From positions 310,001 to 374,000 of the forward strand of contig JAHBZT010000005.1 in the NCBI GenBank assembly GCA_019635315.1: a stretch of 64,000 nt of DNA, given 5' to 3'. Positions 9,235 to 23,748 of the stretch are shown here, piece after piece (the stretch's first letter is position 1; every line of letters begins with the position of its first letter). The translations under genes were made by a program, and so were the position numbers. The notes under the pieces were generated by a model. It saw nothing but the letters and a program-made list of their open reading frames with translations, searched no databases and was not told the origin of the DNA. Source of the DNA: Rubrivivax sp. GTDB taxonomy: Bacteria > Pseudomonadota > Gammaproteobacteria > Burkholderiales > Burkholderiaceae_C.

Positions 9235-10429
9235 GCCGATGCCCGCTCACGCCGGCCACGCCGGCGTGCTGGTGCTCAACCAGATCGCGCCGGCCGGGCT
9301 GGCGCGGCTGCCGCCCGAGCGCTACCGCGTCGCCCCGGACATCGCCGACCCGGTGGCGATCGTGCTGCGCAGCGCCGACCTGCACGGCCGCGAGATCCCG
9401 GCCAGCGTGCAGGCGGTGGCGCGTGCCGGTGTCGGCGTCGACAACATCCCGGTGGCGCGCCTGAGCGCGCGCGGCGTGCCGGTCTTCAACGCGCCAGGCG
9501 CGAATGCCAATGCGGTGAAGGAGCTGGTGCTGGCCGGGCTGCTGATGGCGGCGCGCCGGCTGCCGCAGGCGATGGCCTTCGTGCAGGGCCTGGACGCCGC
9601 GGACCCGGACCTGGACCGCGCCGTCGAGGAAGGCAAGAAGGCCTTCGCCGGTGTGGAGCTGCAGGGCCGCACGCTGGGCGTCATCGGCCTCGGGCGCGTC
9701 GGCTGCCTGGTCGCCGACGCGGCGATCCGCCTGGGCATGGACGTGCTGGGCTTCGACCCCGAGATCACGGTCGACGCCGCCTGGAGCCTGCCCTCGCAGG
9801 TGCGCCGCGCCGCCAGCGTGGCCGAGGTGCTGAAGGGCTCGCACTTCGTGACCCTGCACGTGCCGCTGCTGCCGGCCACCGAGGGGCTGGTCGGCGGCGC
9901 CAATATCGGCCTGCTGCGGCCCGGCGCCGTGCTGCTGAATTTCAGCCGCGACGGCGTGGTCGAGAACGGCGCCGTGCTGCAGGCGCTGGACGCCGGCCGC
10001 CTGGGCGGCTATGTCTGCGACTTCCCGGCGCCCGGGCTGCTGGGCCGGCCGCAGGTGCTGGCGCTGCCGCACCTGGGCGCCAGCACCGCCGAGGCCGAGG
10101 AGAACTGCGCCGTGATGGTGGTGCAGCAGCTGCGCGACTACCTGGAGCATGGCCAGGTGGTCAACGCGGTCAACTTTCCCGCGGTGCAGATGGCGCGCGA
10201 GTCGCCCTGGCGCGTGGGCATCGCGAATGCCAACGTGCCCAACATGCTGGGCCAGATCAGCACCACGATGGCGCGCGCCGGCCTCAACATCCACAACATG
10301 GTCAACAAGTCGCGCGGCGAGATGGCCTATACGCTGGTCGACGTCGACAGCCCGGTCGAGCCGGGCGTGCTGCAGTCGCTGCAGGCCATCGAAGGCGTGC
10401 TGGCCGTGCGCTGGCTGCCCGCGCCGTGA
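9227..10429 (+). CDS. serA: D-3-phosphoglycerate dehydrogenase with ACT domain
   Basis: A 400-residue NAD-dependent dehydrogenase for the first step of serine synthesis, which supplies the substrate of SerC. The Rossmann motif is [15 protein letters not shown] at about 150, the substrate Arg is in NFSRDGVV, and the catalytic His is in ALPHLGAST. The usual DVFxxEP glutamate block is replaced by CDFPAPG, as in the shorter 3-PGDH subgroup, so the Glu of the Arg-Glu-His set is not at its standard place. A C-terminal ACT domain (about 322-398, [15 protein letters not shown]) suggests serine feedback control. The ATG overlaps the serC stop (ATGGCTGA), and the stop overlaps the next gene as GTGA. 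Confidence 0.9.
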   Translation: MAEPMPAHAGHAGVLVLNQIAPAGLARLPPERYRVAPDIADPVAIVLRSADLHGREIPASVQAVARAGVGVDNIPVARLSARGVPVFNAPGANANAVKELVLAGLLMAARRLPQAMAFVQGLDAADPDLDRAVEEGKKAFAGVELQGRTLGVIGLGRVGCLVADAAIRLGMDVLGFDPEITVDAAWSLPSQVRRAASVAEVLKGSHFVTLHVPLLPATEGLVGGANIGLLRPGAVLLNFSRDGVVENGAVLQALDAGRLGGYVCDFPAPGLLGRPQVLALPHLGASTAEAEENCAVMVVQQLRDYLEHGQVVNAVNFPAVQMARESPWRVGIANANVPNMLGQISTTMARAGLNIHNMVNKSRGEMAYTLVDVDSPVEPGVLQSLQAIEGVLAVRWLPAP

Positions 10430-11253
10430 CCGGCCGCGCCGGCGACGCAGGCGGCCCGCCGCGGCCCGCGGGCGACGAAGGCGGCCCGCCCAGGCTGACG
10501 CGCGACGCGCGCGGCGTCGCGACGATCCTGCTGTCCCGCCCGCGCCACGCCAACCGGCTGCACCGCGAGGACCTGGCGGCGCTGCACGACCACCTGGCCG
10601 CGCTGGCCGCGGATGACCAGGCGCGCGTGCTGGTGATGGCCGCCGAGGGCCGCCACTTCTGCGCCGGCTTCCACCTGGGCGAGCTCGGCGAGGTTCGCGA
10701 CGGCGGGACGGCCGGCGCCGACCCGCAGGCCTTCGAGCGCATGGTCGACGCGCTGCACGCGCTGCCGCTGCCGACCATCGCGCGGCTGCAGGGCGGCGTC
10801 TTCGGCGGCGCGACCGACCTGGCGCTGGCCTGCGACCTGCGCGTCGGCGTGCACGGCATCACGCTGCGCATGCCGGCGGCGCGGCTGGGGCTGCACTACT
10901 ACCCCAGCGGCCTGCGCCGCTTCGTCTCGCGCCTCGGGCCGGCGGCGGCCAAGCGGCTGTTCCTGCTGGCCGAGGAACTGGACGCGGCGGAGCTGCTGCG
11001 CATCGGCTACCTGGACGCGCTGGTCGCGCCGCAGCAGCTGGACGCCCAGGTCGCGCGCTGGGTGGACGCGCTGCTGGCCGGCGCGCCGCTGGCCGTGGCC
11101 GGCATGAAGCTGTCGCTGGACGAGATCGCGCGCGGCGACTTCGACCTCGCCCGCCTGCGCGGGCGGGAGGCGCGCTGCGCCGCCAGCGCCGACCTGCGCG
11201 AGGGCCTCGCGGCGCAGGCCGAGCGGCGGGCACCGCGCTTCCAGGGACGCTGA
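10426..11253 (+). CDS. Enoyl-CoA hydratase/isomerase family protein
   Basis: A 275-residue crotonase-fold protein. The oxyanion-hole segments are visible: EGRHFCAGFHLGEL at about 70-83 and RLQGGVFGGATDLALACDLRV at about 122-142, followed by the RMPAARLGLHYYPSG block. The catalytic Glu expected in the second block of classical hydratases is not at its usual place, so isomerase, hydrolase or other crotonase chemistry is also possible. The first 23 residues are a Gly/Pro-rich tail typical of an unstructured extension. The GTG start overlaps the serA TGA, so it is co-translated with serC-serA although no serine-pathway role is known. Confidence 0.85.
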   Translation: MTGRAGDAGGPPRPAGDEGGPPRLTRDARGVATILLSRPRHANRLHREDLAALHDHLAALAADDQARVLVMAAEGRHFCAGFHLGELGEVRDGGTAGADPQAFERMVDALHALPLPTIARLQGGVFGGATDLALACDLRVGVHGITLRMPAARLGLHYYPSGLRRFVSRLGPAAAKRLFLLAEELDAAELLRIGYLDALVAPQQLDAQVARWVDALLAGAPLAVAGMKLSLDEIARGDFDLARLRGREARCAASADLREGLAAQAERRAPRFQGR

Positions 11254-11373
11254 CCGCGTGGCCGCCGGCGAGCCCGGTCCGCGCGCTATGCCACGCGGCG
11301 GGCCGGCACGGCGTTACAGTTCGTGCGGCCCGCGCCGATCACGCGGTGATCCCACGCCGAAGCAGGAGTGAGC

Positions 11374-11778
11374 ATGAGCACGACACGCATCCTCCGCGCC
11401 GCGCTGGCGGCCCTGGCCGCCATGGCCGCCGGCCAGGCCGCCGCCCAGTCCGGCGCCGCGCCGGCGGGCTTCGACGGCGTCTGGGCCAAGCCCGGCGCGG
11501 TGACGCTGATCAAGCAGTTTCCCAAGCACCTGATGCTGCAGGGCAAGGACGAGGCCTCGGCCTGGTCGGCGCAGTGCATGCTGGCGGAAGGCCGCGGCAC
11601 CTGCCGCGGCAGCGGCTACACGATCACCGGCCAGCATTTCGCCTTCGAGAGCCAGATCGCGCTCGAGGGCAACGGGCTGCGCGACCGCTGGCGCGCCGTC
11701 TTCGCCGACGCCAAGGAGCTGACCGGCGACGACCTGCTGCAGCCGGTCGCGGTGCCGGCGATGACGCGGCGGCGCTGA
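11374..11778 (+). CDS. Small secreted protein of unknown function
   Basis: A 134-residue protein with a signal peptide (MSTTRILRAALAALAAMAAGQAAAQ, cleavage after AAAQ). The mature part contains GFDGVWAKPGAVTLIKQFP and two Cys (QCMLAEGRGTC) that could form a disulfide in the periplasm. The start at 11374 is preceded by AGGAG five bases upstream. I do not recognise a family. It follows the hydratase gene by 120 bases, and its stop is one base from the stop of the convergent DMT transporter gene. Confidence 0.65.
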   Translation: MSTTRILRAALAALAAMAAGQAAAQSGAAPAGFDGVWAKPGAVTLIKQFPKHLMLQGKDEASAWSAQCMLAEGRGTCRGSGYTITGQHFAFESQIALEGNGLRDRWRAVFADAKELTGDDLLQPVAVPAMTRRR

Positions 11779-11779
11779 C

Positions 11780-12691
11780 TCAACGTCGGCGCAGCCCCAG
11801 CGCCACGACGGTGCCGACGACCAGCAGCGCGCCGGCCCACTGCACCGGCGCGACGGCCTGCCCCAGCAGCGCCCAGCCCAGCAGCAGCGCGGCCACCGGT
11901 TCCGCATTCAGGATCGGCGAGTTGCCGACCGCGCCCAGCCGCGGCAGCAGCGTGAACAGCATCGTGAAGGCGCTGCCGTAGAGCAGGCTCAGCAAGGCCA
12001 GCCCCCACCACCCGGCCGGCGCGCTGGGCCAGTGCAGGCCGCCGCCGGCCAGCGCGACGGCCAGCGCCAGCGCCCCGACGATGGCCATGCTGACGAAGCT
12101 GCGCCAGGGCCCGTCCAGCGCCGCGACCTCGTGCTGCGTCAGCGCCAGCACGAGGCCGAAGGTGGCGGCGGCAGCGAGCGCGAAGCCGACGCCGGCACCC
12201 AGCGCCGCCCAGCGCGTGCGCAGGTCCAGTCCCGAGGACAGGCCGCCGATGTCCAGCGCCAGCGCCAGGCCGGCCAGGATGACCGGCATCGCGATCAGCA
12301 CCGCGCGCTCGGGCCGGCTGCGGTACAGCACCCAGGCGCCGAAGGCGGCCCACAGCGGAAAGGTGTTGAAGACCAGCAGCGCCAGCCCCACCGGCAGCCG
12401 CGCCACCGCGGCATACAGGCACGCGCTCTGCACCGCGAGCAGCAGGCCCAGCGCCGCCATCGTGCGCCACTGGCGCGCCGTCAGCACCGGCTGCCGCCAG
12501 CCGGCGCGCCAGCGCAGCGCGACCAGCACGCCGACCACCGCCGCGGTGGACAGGCTGCGCGCGGCCACCGCGGTGATGACGTCGACGCCATGGTCCATCG
12601 CGACGCGGGCCGCGATGTGGTTGCCGGAGAACATCACCGCCAGCAGCAGCAGCGCGGCGAACGCGCGCGGGCTGACCGCGACCGTGCTCAC
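11780..12691 (-). CDS. DMT-superfamily transporter (EamA-type, ten membrane helices)
   Basis: A 303-residue inner-membrane protein with two tandem EamA halves, each of about five hydrophobic helices. The first half carries FSGNHIAARVAMDHG, the second SLLYGSAFTMLFTLLPRLGAVGNSPILNAEPV, and both match the conserved EamA ends. EamA proteins usually export amino acids or other small metabolites. It starts at a GTG (12689-12691) with GGAGGGC just upstream. It is the last gene of a minus-strand run after racemase, 5-oxoprolinase and pcp (34 bases from pcp), which suggests a link to amino-acid overflow. Confidence 0.85.
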   Translation of the reverse strand: MSTVAVSPRAFAALLLLAVMFSGNHIAARVAMDHGVDVITAVAARSLSTAAVVGVLVALRWRAGWRQPVLTARQWRTMAALGLLLAVQSACLYAAVARLPVGLALLVFNTFPLWAAFGAWVLYRSRPERAVLIAMPVILAGLALALDIGGLSSGLDLRTRWAALGAGVGFALAAAATFGLVLALTQHEVAALDGPWRSFVSMAIVGALALAVALAGGGLHWPSAPAGWWGLALLSLLYGSAFTMLFTLLPRLGAVGNSPILNAEPVAALLLGWALLGQAVAPVQWAGALLVVGTVVALGLRRR

Positions 12692-12725
12692 GCCGCCCTC
12701 CGGCGCCGGCGCAGGCGCCGGGCCT

Positions 12726-13379
12726 TCAGGCGATGCTCCCTTCGGCCTGGACCAGGTCGCGTTCGTGGGCCAGCGCCGTCGCGACGGCGATGCGCAGGGC
12801 GTGCACCTGGGTGCCCAGCGGCAGGCTGGGCAGGCCCGGCTGGCGCGCTGCCTGTTCCGGCAGCAGCGGCAGGTGCACGAAGCCGCCGCGCGTGGCGGCG
12901 AGCGCCGGCGACGTCGCCAGCAGGTGCATCAGGCCGTAGAAAAGATGGTTGCAGACGAAGGTGCCCGCGCTCTGCGACACCGAGGCCGGCAGCCCCTGCG
13001 CGCGCAGCGCGGCGACGACGGCCTTGATCGGCAGCGTCGAGAAGTAGGCCGCCGGGCCGCCGGCGACCACCGGGCGGTCCACCGGCTGCGCGCCGGCGTT
13101 GTCGGCGATGCGCGCGTCGTCGACGTTGATCGCCACGCGCTCGACCGAGAGGTCGCAGCGCCCGCCGGCCTGGCCGAGCGCGAAGACCAGCGCCGGCGGT
13201 TCGTGCTTCAGCGCATGGCCCAGCACCGCGATCGCGTCGCCAAAGACGCAGGGCAGGCGCAGCGCACGCACGCTGGCGCCGGCGATGCGCTCGCCGTGCA
13301 GCGCCTCGGCGACCTGCCACGAGGGGTTGACGGTCTCGCCGCCGAAGGGGTCGAAGCCGGTGATCAGGACCATCGCCAT
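12726..13379 (-). CDS. pcp: Pyroglutamyl-peptidase I
   Basis: A 217-residue C15 cysteine peptidase that removes N-terminal pyroglutamate from peptides. The start [21 protein letters not shown] is the family signature. The catalytic residues are visible: Glu80 in SVERVAIN, Cys143 in [15 protein letters not shown] and His169 in [12 protein letters not shown]. The length is normal. The gene lies 34 bases downstream of the 5-oxoprolinase gene on the same strand, so the enzyme that releases pyroglutamate is next to the one that opens it. The ATG two codons further in is an alternative start. Confidence 0.95.
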   Translation of the reverse strand: MAMVLITGFDPFGGETVNPSWQVAEALHGERIAGASVRALRLPCVFGDAIAVLGHALKHEPPALVFALGQAGGRCDLSVERVAINVDDARIADNAGAQPVDRPVVAGGPAAYFSTLPIKAVVAALRAQGLPASVSQSAGTFVCNHLFYGLMHLLATSPALAATRGGFVHLPLLPEQAARQPGLPSLPLGTQVHALRIAVATALAHERDLVQAEGSIA

Positions 13380-13413
13380 GCGCGGAATCGTACCCGCGGC
13401 CCGGGGCCGGGCT

Positions 13414-17058
<3,645 letters not shown>

Positions 17059-17097
17059 CGGTTCAGGGCTCCATGCGGGGGGCGGTCTCACCACGCA

Positions 17098-17796
17098 TCA
17101 TCGCCGAAGGCCGAGTGCGCTCCAGCGGGCTTCCACCAGCGACGGCAGGTGGTGCACCGGCAGCCCGGTGGCGCGGCGCAGCGCGGCGGCGTAGGGCGGC
17201 AGGTTGGTGCACTCCAGCACCAGCGACTGCAGGTCCGGCGCGCGCGCCAGCAGCGCCGCGGCGGCGTCCAGCACCGTGGCCTCGGCGGCCGCGGCGTCCA
17301 GCTCGTCGCGGTCCTCCAGCAGCGTTCGCACCAGCGCACTCGCCGGGTCCAGCCCCTGCACCGGTGTGGACGGGTCGGCGCCGGCGCCGCGCAGCACGGC
17401 CGCATCCAGCGCCGCCGCGTCGACGGTGATCACACCCGGCCGCGGCAGCGCCGGCAGCGCGAGCAGGCTGGAGGTCCACACGGGCACCGCCAGCACCGCC
17501 TGCAGCTCGTGCTGCCAGCGCGCCAGGAAGCCGCAGCTGGTGGTGATCGCGGCCGCGCCTTCGGCCACCAGCTCGCGCGCCGCGGCGACGAAGGGTGCCA
17601 GCAGCGCCGGGTCGGCCTCGCGCACCACGCGCTGCGGCGTCGCGCCCGCGACGATGCGCCGGCGCACCGGCATGGTGAAGGTCGCCGGGTGGCCGACGTC
17701 GCCGGGCAGGCGCGGAAAGCGCGTCTGCAGCATCAGCACGCCCAGGAATGGCCCGTCGGCAGCAGGGGGCACGGGGTGCGGGACGGCGTCGGCCAT
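17098..17796 (-). CDS. Aspartate/glutamate racemase family protein
   Basis: A 232-residue protein of the cofactor-independent Asp/Glu/hydantoin racemase fold. The two Cys expected to act as acid and base are present: Cys88 in AITTSCGFLARWQ and Cys196 in LVLECTNLPPY. The early motif GVLMLQTRFPRLPGDVGHP is typical of uncharacterised members, so the exact substrate (Asp, Glu, hydantoin or another) is open. It is the first gene of the minus-strand run with 5-oxoprolinase, pcp and the DMT transporter. It is divergent from the TRAP transporter, with 93 bases between the starts, a likely shared regulatory region. Confidence 0.85.
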   Translation of the reverse strand: MADAVPHPVPPAADGPFLGVLMLQTRFPRLPGDVGHPATFTMPVRRRIVAGATPQRVVREADPALLAPFVAAARELVAEGAAAITTSCGFLARWQHELQAVLAVPVWTSSLLALPALPRPGVITVDAAALDAAVLRGAGADPSTPVQGLDPASALVRTLLEDRDELDAAAAEATVLDAAAALLARAPDLQSLVLECTNLPPYAAALRRATGLPVHHLPSLVEARWSALGLRR

Positions 17797-17889
17797 GGGC
17801 CATTGTCCGGGGAAGCCCGATGGGACGGCGCGGCAGGCACGACCTATGCTCCCCGGCTGACGATCCCGTGACCGTTGCCAGGAGCGAAC

Positions 17890-18867
17890 ATGAACAAGAC
17901 CCTTGCCACCTTCGTGCCGGCCGCCGCGCTGGCGCTCGCGCTTGCCGTCCCCGCCCAAGCCCAGACGCGCTGGGACCTGCCGGCCGCCTACCCGGCGACC
18001 AATTTCCACAGCGTCAACCTGCAGCAGTTTGCCGACGACGTCGACAAGGCGACCGGCGGCAAGCTGAAGATCACCGTGCACCCCAACGCCAGCCTGTTCA
18101 AGGCGCCGGAGATCAAGCGCGCGGTGCAGGGCGGGCAGGCGCAGATCGGCGAGATCCTGCTCGTCAACTTCCAGAACGAGTGGCAGGTCTTCGGCGCCGA
18201 CGGCCTGCCCTTCCTGGCCGACAGCTACGACGCCGCGGCCAAGCTGTGGCGTGCGCAGAAGCCGATGGTCGAGAAGAAGCTCGCCGAGCAGGGCATGATG
18301 GTGCTGTACGCCGTGCCCTGGCCGCCGCAGGGCATCTACGTCAAGAAGCCGATCAATTCGGCGGCCGACCTGAAGGGCGTCAAGTGGCGCGCCTACAGCC
18401 CGGCCACCGCGCGCATCGCCGAACTCGTCGGCGCGCAGCCGGTCACCGTGCAGGCGGCCGAACTGAGCCAGGCCATGGCCACCGGCGTCGTCGAGAGCTA
18501 CATGTCCAGCGGCTCAACCGGCTTCGACACCAAGACCTACGAGCACATCAAGTACTGGTACGACACGCAGGCCTGGCTGCCCAAGAACGCGGTCATCGTC
18601 AACAAGCGCGCCTTCGACGCGCTGGACAAGCCCACGCAGGACGCGCTGCTGAAGGCCGCCGCGGACGCCGAGGTGCGCGGCATCGCGGCCAGCAAGAAGA
18701 CCAACACCGAGAGCCTGGACAAGCTCAAGGCCAACGGCATGCAGATCCTGCCGCCGAGCCCGCAGCTCAAGGCCGACATGCAGAAGGTCGGCGAGACCAT
18801 GCTCAAGGAGTGGCTCGAGAAGGCCGGCCCCGAGGGCCAGCAGCTGGTCGACGCCTTCCGGCGCTGA
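17890..18867 (+). CDS. TRAP transporter solute-binding protein (DctP family)
   Basis: A 325-residue periplasmic binding protein. The signal peptide is MNKTLATFVPAAALALALAVPAQA, with cleavage near AQA. The mature part has the DctP pattern: AYPATNFHSVNLQQFADDV, AVQGGQAQIGEILLVNF, the Arg of KWRAYSPAT (usual carboxylate ligand), and GVVESYMSSGSTGFDTKTYEHIKY as the C-terminal lobe. TRAP systems take up organic acids using a sodium gradient. An AGGAG site lies upstream of the ATG at 17890. It is the first gene of a complete dctPQM set. Its position opposite the 5-oxoprolinase genes suggests pyroglutamate or an amino/keto acid as ligand, which is inference. Confidence 0.93.
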   Translation: MNKTLATFVPAAALALALAVPAQAQTRWDLPAAYPATNFHSVNLQQFADDVDKATGGKLKITVHPNASLFKAPEIKRAVQGGQAQIGEILLVNFQNEWQVFGADGLPFLADSYDAAAKLWRAQKPMVEKKLAEQGMMVLYAVPWPPQGIYVKKPINSAADLKGVKWRAYSPATARIAELVGAQPVTVQAAELSQAMATGVVESYMSSGSTGFDTKTYEHIKYWYDTQAWLPKNAVIVNKRAFDALDKPTQDALLKAAADAEVRGIAASKKTNTESLDKLKANGMQILPPSPQLKADMQKVGETMLKEWLEKAGPEGQQLVDAFRR

Positions 18868-18886
18868 CGGCGGGAGCCGCGCGCGC

Positions 18887-19396
18887 GTGCGTCGCTTCCT
18901 CGACGCCCTGTACGACGGGGCCGCCTGGCTGGCGGCCCTTTTCATGCTGGGGCTGCTGGCCATGGTGCTGCTGTCCATCGTCAGCCGGCAGCTGCATTTC
19001 CACGTGCCGGGCACCGACGCCTATGCCGGCTACCTGATGGCCGGCGCCGGCTTCCTGGCGCTGGCGCACACGCTCAAGCGCGGCGAGCACATCCGCGTCA
19101 CGCTGGTGCTGTCGATGCTGCAGGGCGGCGTGCGCCGCGGCTTCGAGATCTGGGCGCTCGTCGCCGCGACCGGCCTGGCCGGGCTGTTCGCGTTCTACAG
19201 CGTGCGCCTGGCCTGGCAGTCGCACCTGTTCCACGACGTGTCCACCGCCAGCGACGCGACGCCGCTGTGGATCCCGCAGATCGGCATGGCGGTCGGCACC
19301 TGCATATTCTTCGTCGCCTTCGTCGACGAGCTGGTGCTCGAGATCCGCGGCCGCCGCCACGCCGCGGCGGCCGACGAGAGCCTGCGCAATGAGTGA
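18887..19396 (+). CDS. TRAP transporter small permease (DctQ family)
   Basis: A 169-residue inner-membrane protein with four hydrophobic helices. The first is around AAWLAALFMLGLLAMVLLSIVSRQ, followed by the family motif AGAGFLALAHTLKRGEHIRVTL. It forms the membrane part together with the DctM subunit. The GTG start at 18887 follows a GGGAG site. The last eight bases overlap the dctM start, so the two permease subunits are coupled. Confidence 0.9.
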   Translation: MRRFLDALYDGAAWLAALFMLGLLAMVLLSIVSRQLHFHVPGTDAYAGYLMAGAGFLALAHTLKRGEHIRVTLVLSMLQGGVRRGFEIWALVAATGLAGLFAFYSVRLAWQSHLFHDVSTASDATPLWIPQIGMAVGTCIFFVAFVDELVLEIRGRRHAAAADESLRNE

Positions 19397-20690
19397 TCTC
19401 GCGATCACGGCGCTGCTCGTCGTCTCGCTGTTCCTGATCCTGGGCAGCGGGGTCTGGATCGGGCTCACGCTGTCGGGCGTGGCCTGGATCGGCATGCAGC
19501 TCTTCAGCAGCCGGCCGGCCGGCGACGCGATGGCGGTCACCATCTGGGGCAGCGCCAGCAGCTGGACGCTGACCGCGCTGCCGCTGTTCGTGTGGATGGG
19601 CGAGATCCTGTTCCGCACCCGGCTCAGCCAGGACATGTTCCGCGGCCTCGCGCCGTGGATGCAGGCGCTGCCCGGGCGGCTGCTGCATACCAACGTCGCC
19701 GGCTGCGCGATGTTCGCCGCGGTCAGCGGCTCCAGTGCGGCAACCTGCGCGACGATCGGCAAGATGAGCCTGCCCGAGCTGGCGCGCCGCGGTTACCCGG
19801 ACTCGATCGCCATCGGCTCGCTGGCCGGCGCCGGCACGCTGGGCCTGCTGATCCCGCCGTCGATCATCATGATCGTCTACGGCGTCGCCGCCGAAGTGTC
19901 GATCGCGCAGCTGTTCATCGCCGGCGTGCTGCCGGGCCTGCTGCTCGCCGCGCTGTTCTCGGGCTACCTGATGCTGTGGGCCTGGCGCAACCCCCGCCTC
20001 GTGCCGCCGGCCGACCCGCCGCTGCCGCTGGCCGCGAAGCTGCGCGAGTCGCGCCACCTGATCCCGGTGCTGCTGCTGATCGCCGCGGTGCTGGGCAGCA
20101 TCTACACCGGCATCGCCACCGCGACCGAGGCGGCGGCGCTGGGCGTCGTCGGCGCGCTGGTCATCTCCGCCGCCCAGGGTTCGCTGACCTGGCGCACCTT
20201 CAAGGACTCGCTGCTCGGCGGCACGCGGCTGTACTGCATGATCGCGCTGATCCTCTCCGGCGCCGCCTTCCTGACGCTGAGCATGGGCTACATCGGCCTC
20301 CCGCGCCACCTGGCGGAATGGATCGCGACGCTGGGGCTGAGCCAGGTCGAGCTGCTGCTGGCGCTGATGCTGTTCTACATCCTGCTCGGCTGCTTCCTGG
20401 ACGGCATCTCGATGGTCGTGCTGACCATGGGCGTGGTGATGCCCACGGTGCAGAAGGCCGGCATCGACCCGCTGTGGTTCGGCATCTTCATCGTCCTCGT
20501 CGTCGAGATGGCGCAGATCACGCCGCCGGTGGGCTTCAACCTGTTCGTGATGCAGGGCATGACCAAGAAGGAGCTGGGCTGGATCGCGCGCGTGACCTTC
20601 CCGTTCTTCGTGCTGATGATGATCGCGGTGGCGCTGATCTACCTGCTGCCCGAGCTGGTGACCTGGCTGCCGCAGCAGATGAGGGGCTGA
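19389..20690 (+). CDS. TRAP transporter large permease (DctM family)
   Basis: A 433-residue inner-membrane protein with about twelve hydrophobic helices, the ion-coupled channel of the TRAP system. Typical DctM segments are seen: GGSASS-like AAVSGSSAATCATIGKM, GSLAGAGTLGLLIPPSIIMIVYG, and GCFLDGISMVVLTMGVVMPTV. The end has the EMAQITPPVGFNLFVMQGM block. The ATG overlaps dctQ by eight bases. A strong hairpin lies 10 bases after the stop. Confidence 0.95.
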   Translation: MSDLAITALLVVSLFLILGSGVWIGLTLSGVAWIGMQLFSSRPAGDAMAVTIWGSASSWTLTALPLFVWMGEILFRTRLSQDMFRGLAPWMQALPGRLLHTNVAGCAMFAAVSGSSAATCATIGKMSLPELARRGYPDSIAIGSLAGAGTLGLLIPPSIIMIVYGVAAEVSIAQLFIAGVLPGLLLAALFSGYLMLWAWRNPRLVPPADPPLPLAAKLRESRHLIPVLLLIAAVLGSIYTGIATATEAAALGVVGALVISAAQGSLTWRTFKDSLLGGTRLYCMIALILSGAAFLTLSMGYIGLPRHLAEWIATLGLSQVELLLALMLFYILLGCFLDGISMVVLTMGVVMPTVQKAGIDPLWFGIFIVLVVEMAQITPPVGFNLFVMQGMTKKELGWIARVTFPFFVLMMIAVALIYLLPELVTWLPQQMRG

Positions 20691-20700
20691 GCGTGGACGC

Positions 20701-20724
20701 AGCCCCGTCCCTGCGGACGGGGCT
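20701..20724 (+). terminator. Hairpin terminator after the TRAP operon
   Basis: Perfect 10-base arms (agccccgtcc / ggacggggct) with a ctgc loop begin 10 bases after the dctM stop. There is no T-run, so it may act as a factor-dependent or weak terminator, or be a copy of the palindromic element also found inside nrdJ. The gene-free stretch 20691-21002 (312 bases) otherwise holds only GC-rich sequence with short imperfect repeats; I saw no gene or RNA in it. Confidence 0.55.
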
Positions 20725-21002
20725 CCGCCTCGCGAAGGGCGAGCGCCTGCAAGCGCGAGCGCGGCCTGCAAGGCTGAGCACGGACGTGCGGGTCCGCCGG
20801 CGCGGATTCGCTCGCCGTGCGAAGAGGCCCGCGTGTCCCGCACGCGGGCCGCGGCGCGCAGGTCTGAGAACGGATCTGGCCGCCCAAGCCCGCCCATTTC
20901 GGCCCTTGGCGTCCATGGGCGCGCGCCTAGCATCGGCTGCAGGACCGTGGGCTGCGTGCGCGTCGCACGCGTCGTGCCCGCCGTCCGCACGAGGACTCCC
21001 CG

Positions 21003-23489
<2,487 letters not shown>

Positions 23490-23748
23490 CGGCCCGCCGG
23501 CGGCGCCGGCACCGCGAGACCACGGCGGTCGCCGCGAGCGGGGCCCGCACGGCGAGGCCACGGCGGGCGCCGCCCCGCCGCCGGCACGGCGCGACAAGGG
23601 CGGCCTGCGCGGCCGTCGCGGACCCGCCTGCTGCGCTGCGGCATGACCCGGCGCGCCGCCGGCTTATGCTCGACAGCGATCCGCCGCGCCGGCGCTGTTC
23701 CACAACGGCACAGTGCCGCCGCGGCGCCCAGCCCGCCGAGCCCGCCGC

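Noticed and set aside
17845-17850. Recurring TATGCT hexamer (also at 23665-23670 and 25046-25051) as a -10 promoter box
   Set aside because: It lies before three genes at varying distance, but no convincing -35 box is found at the right spacing.
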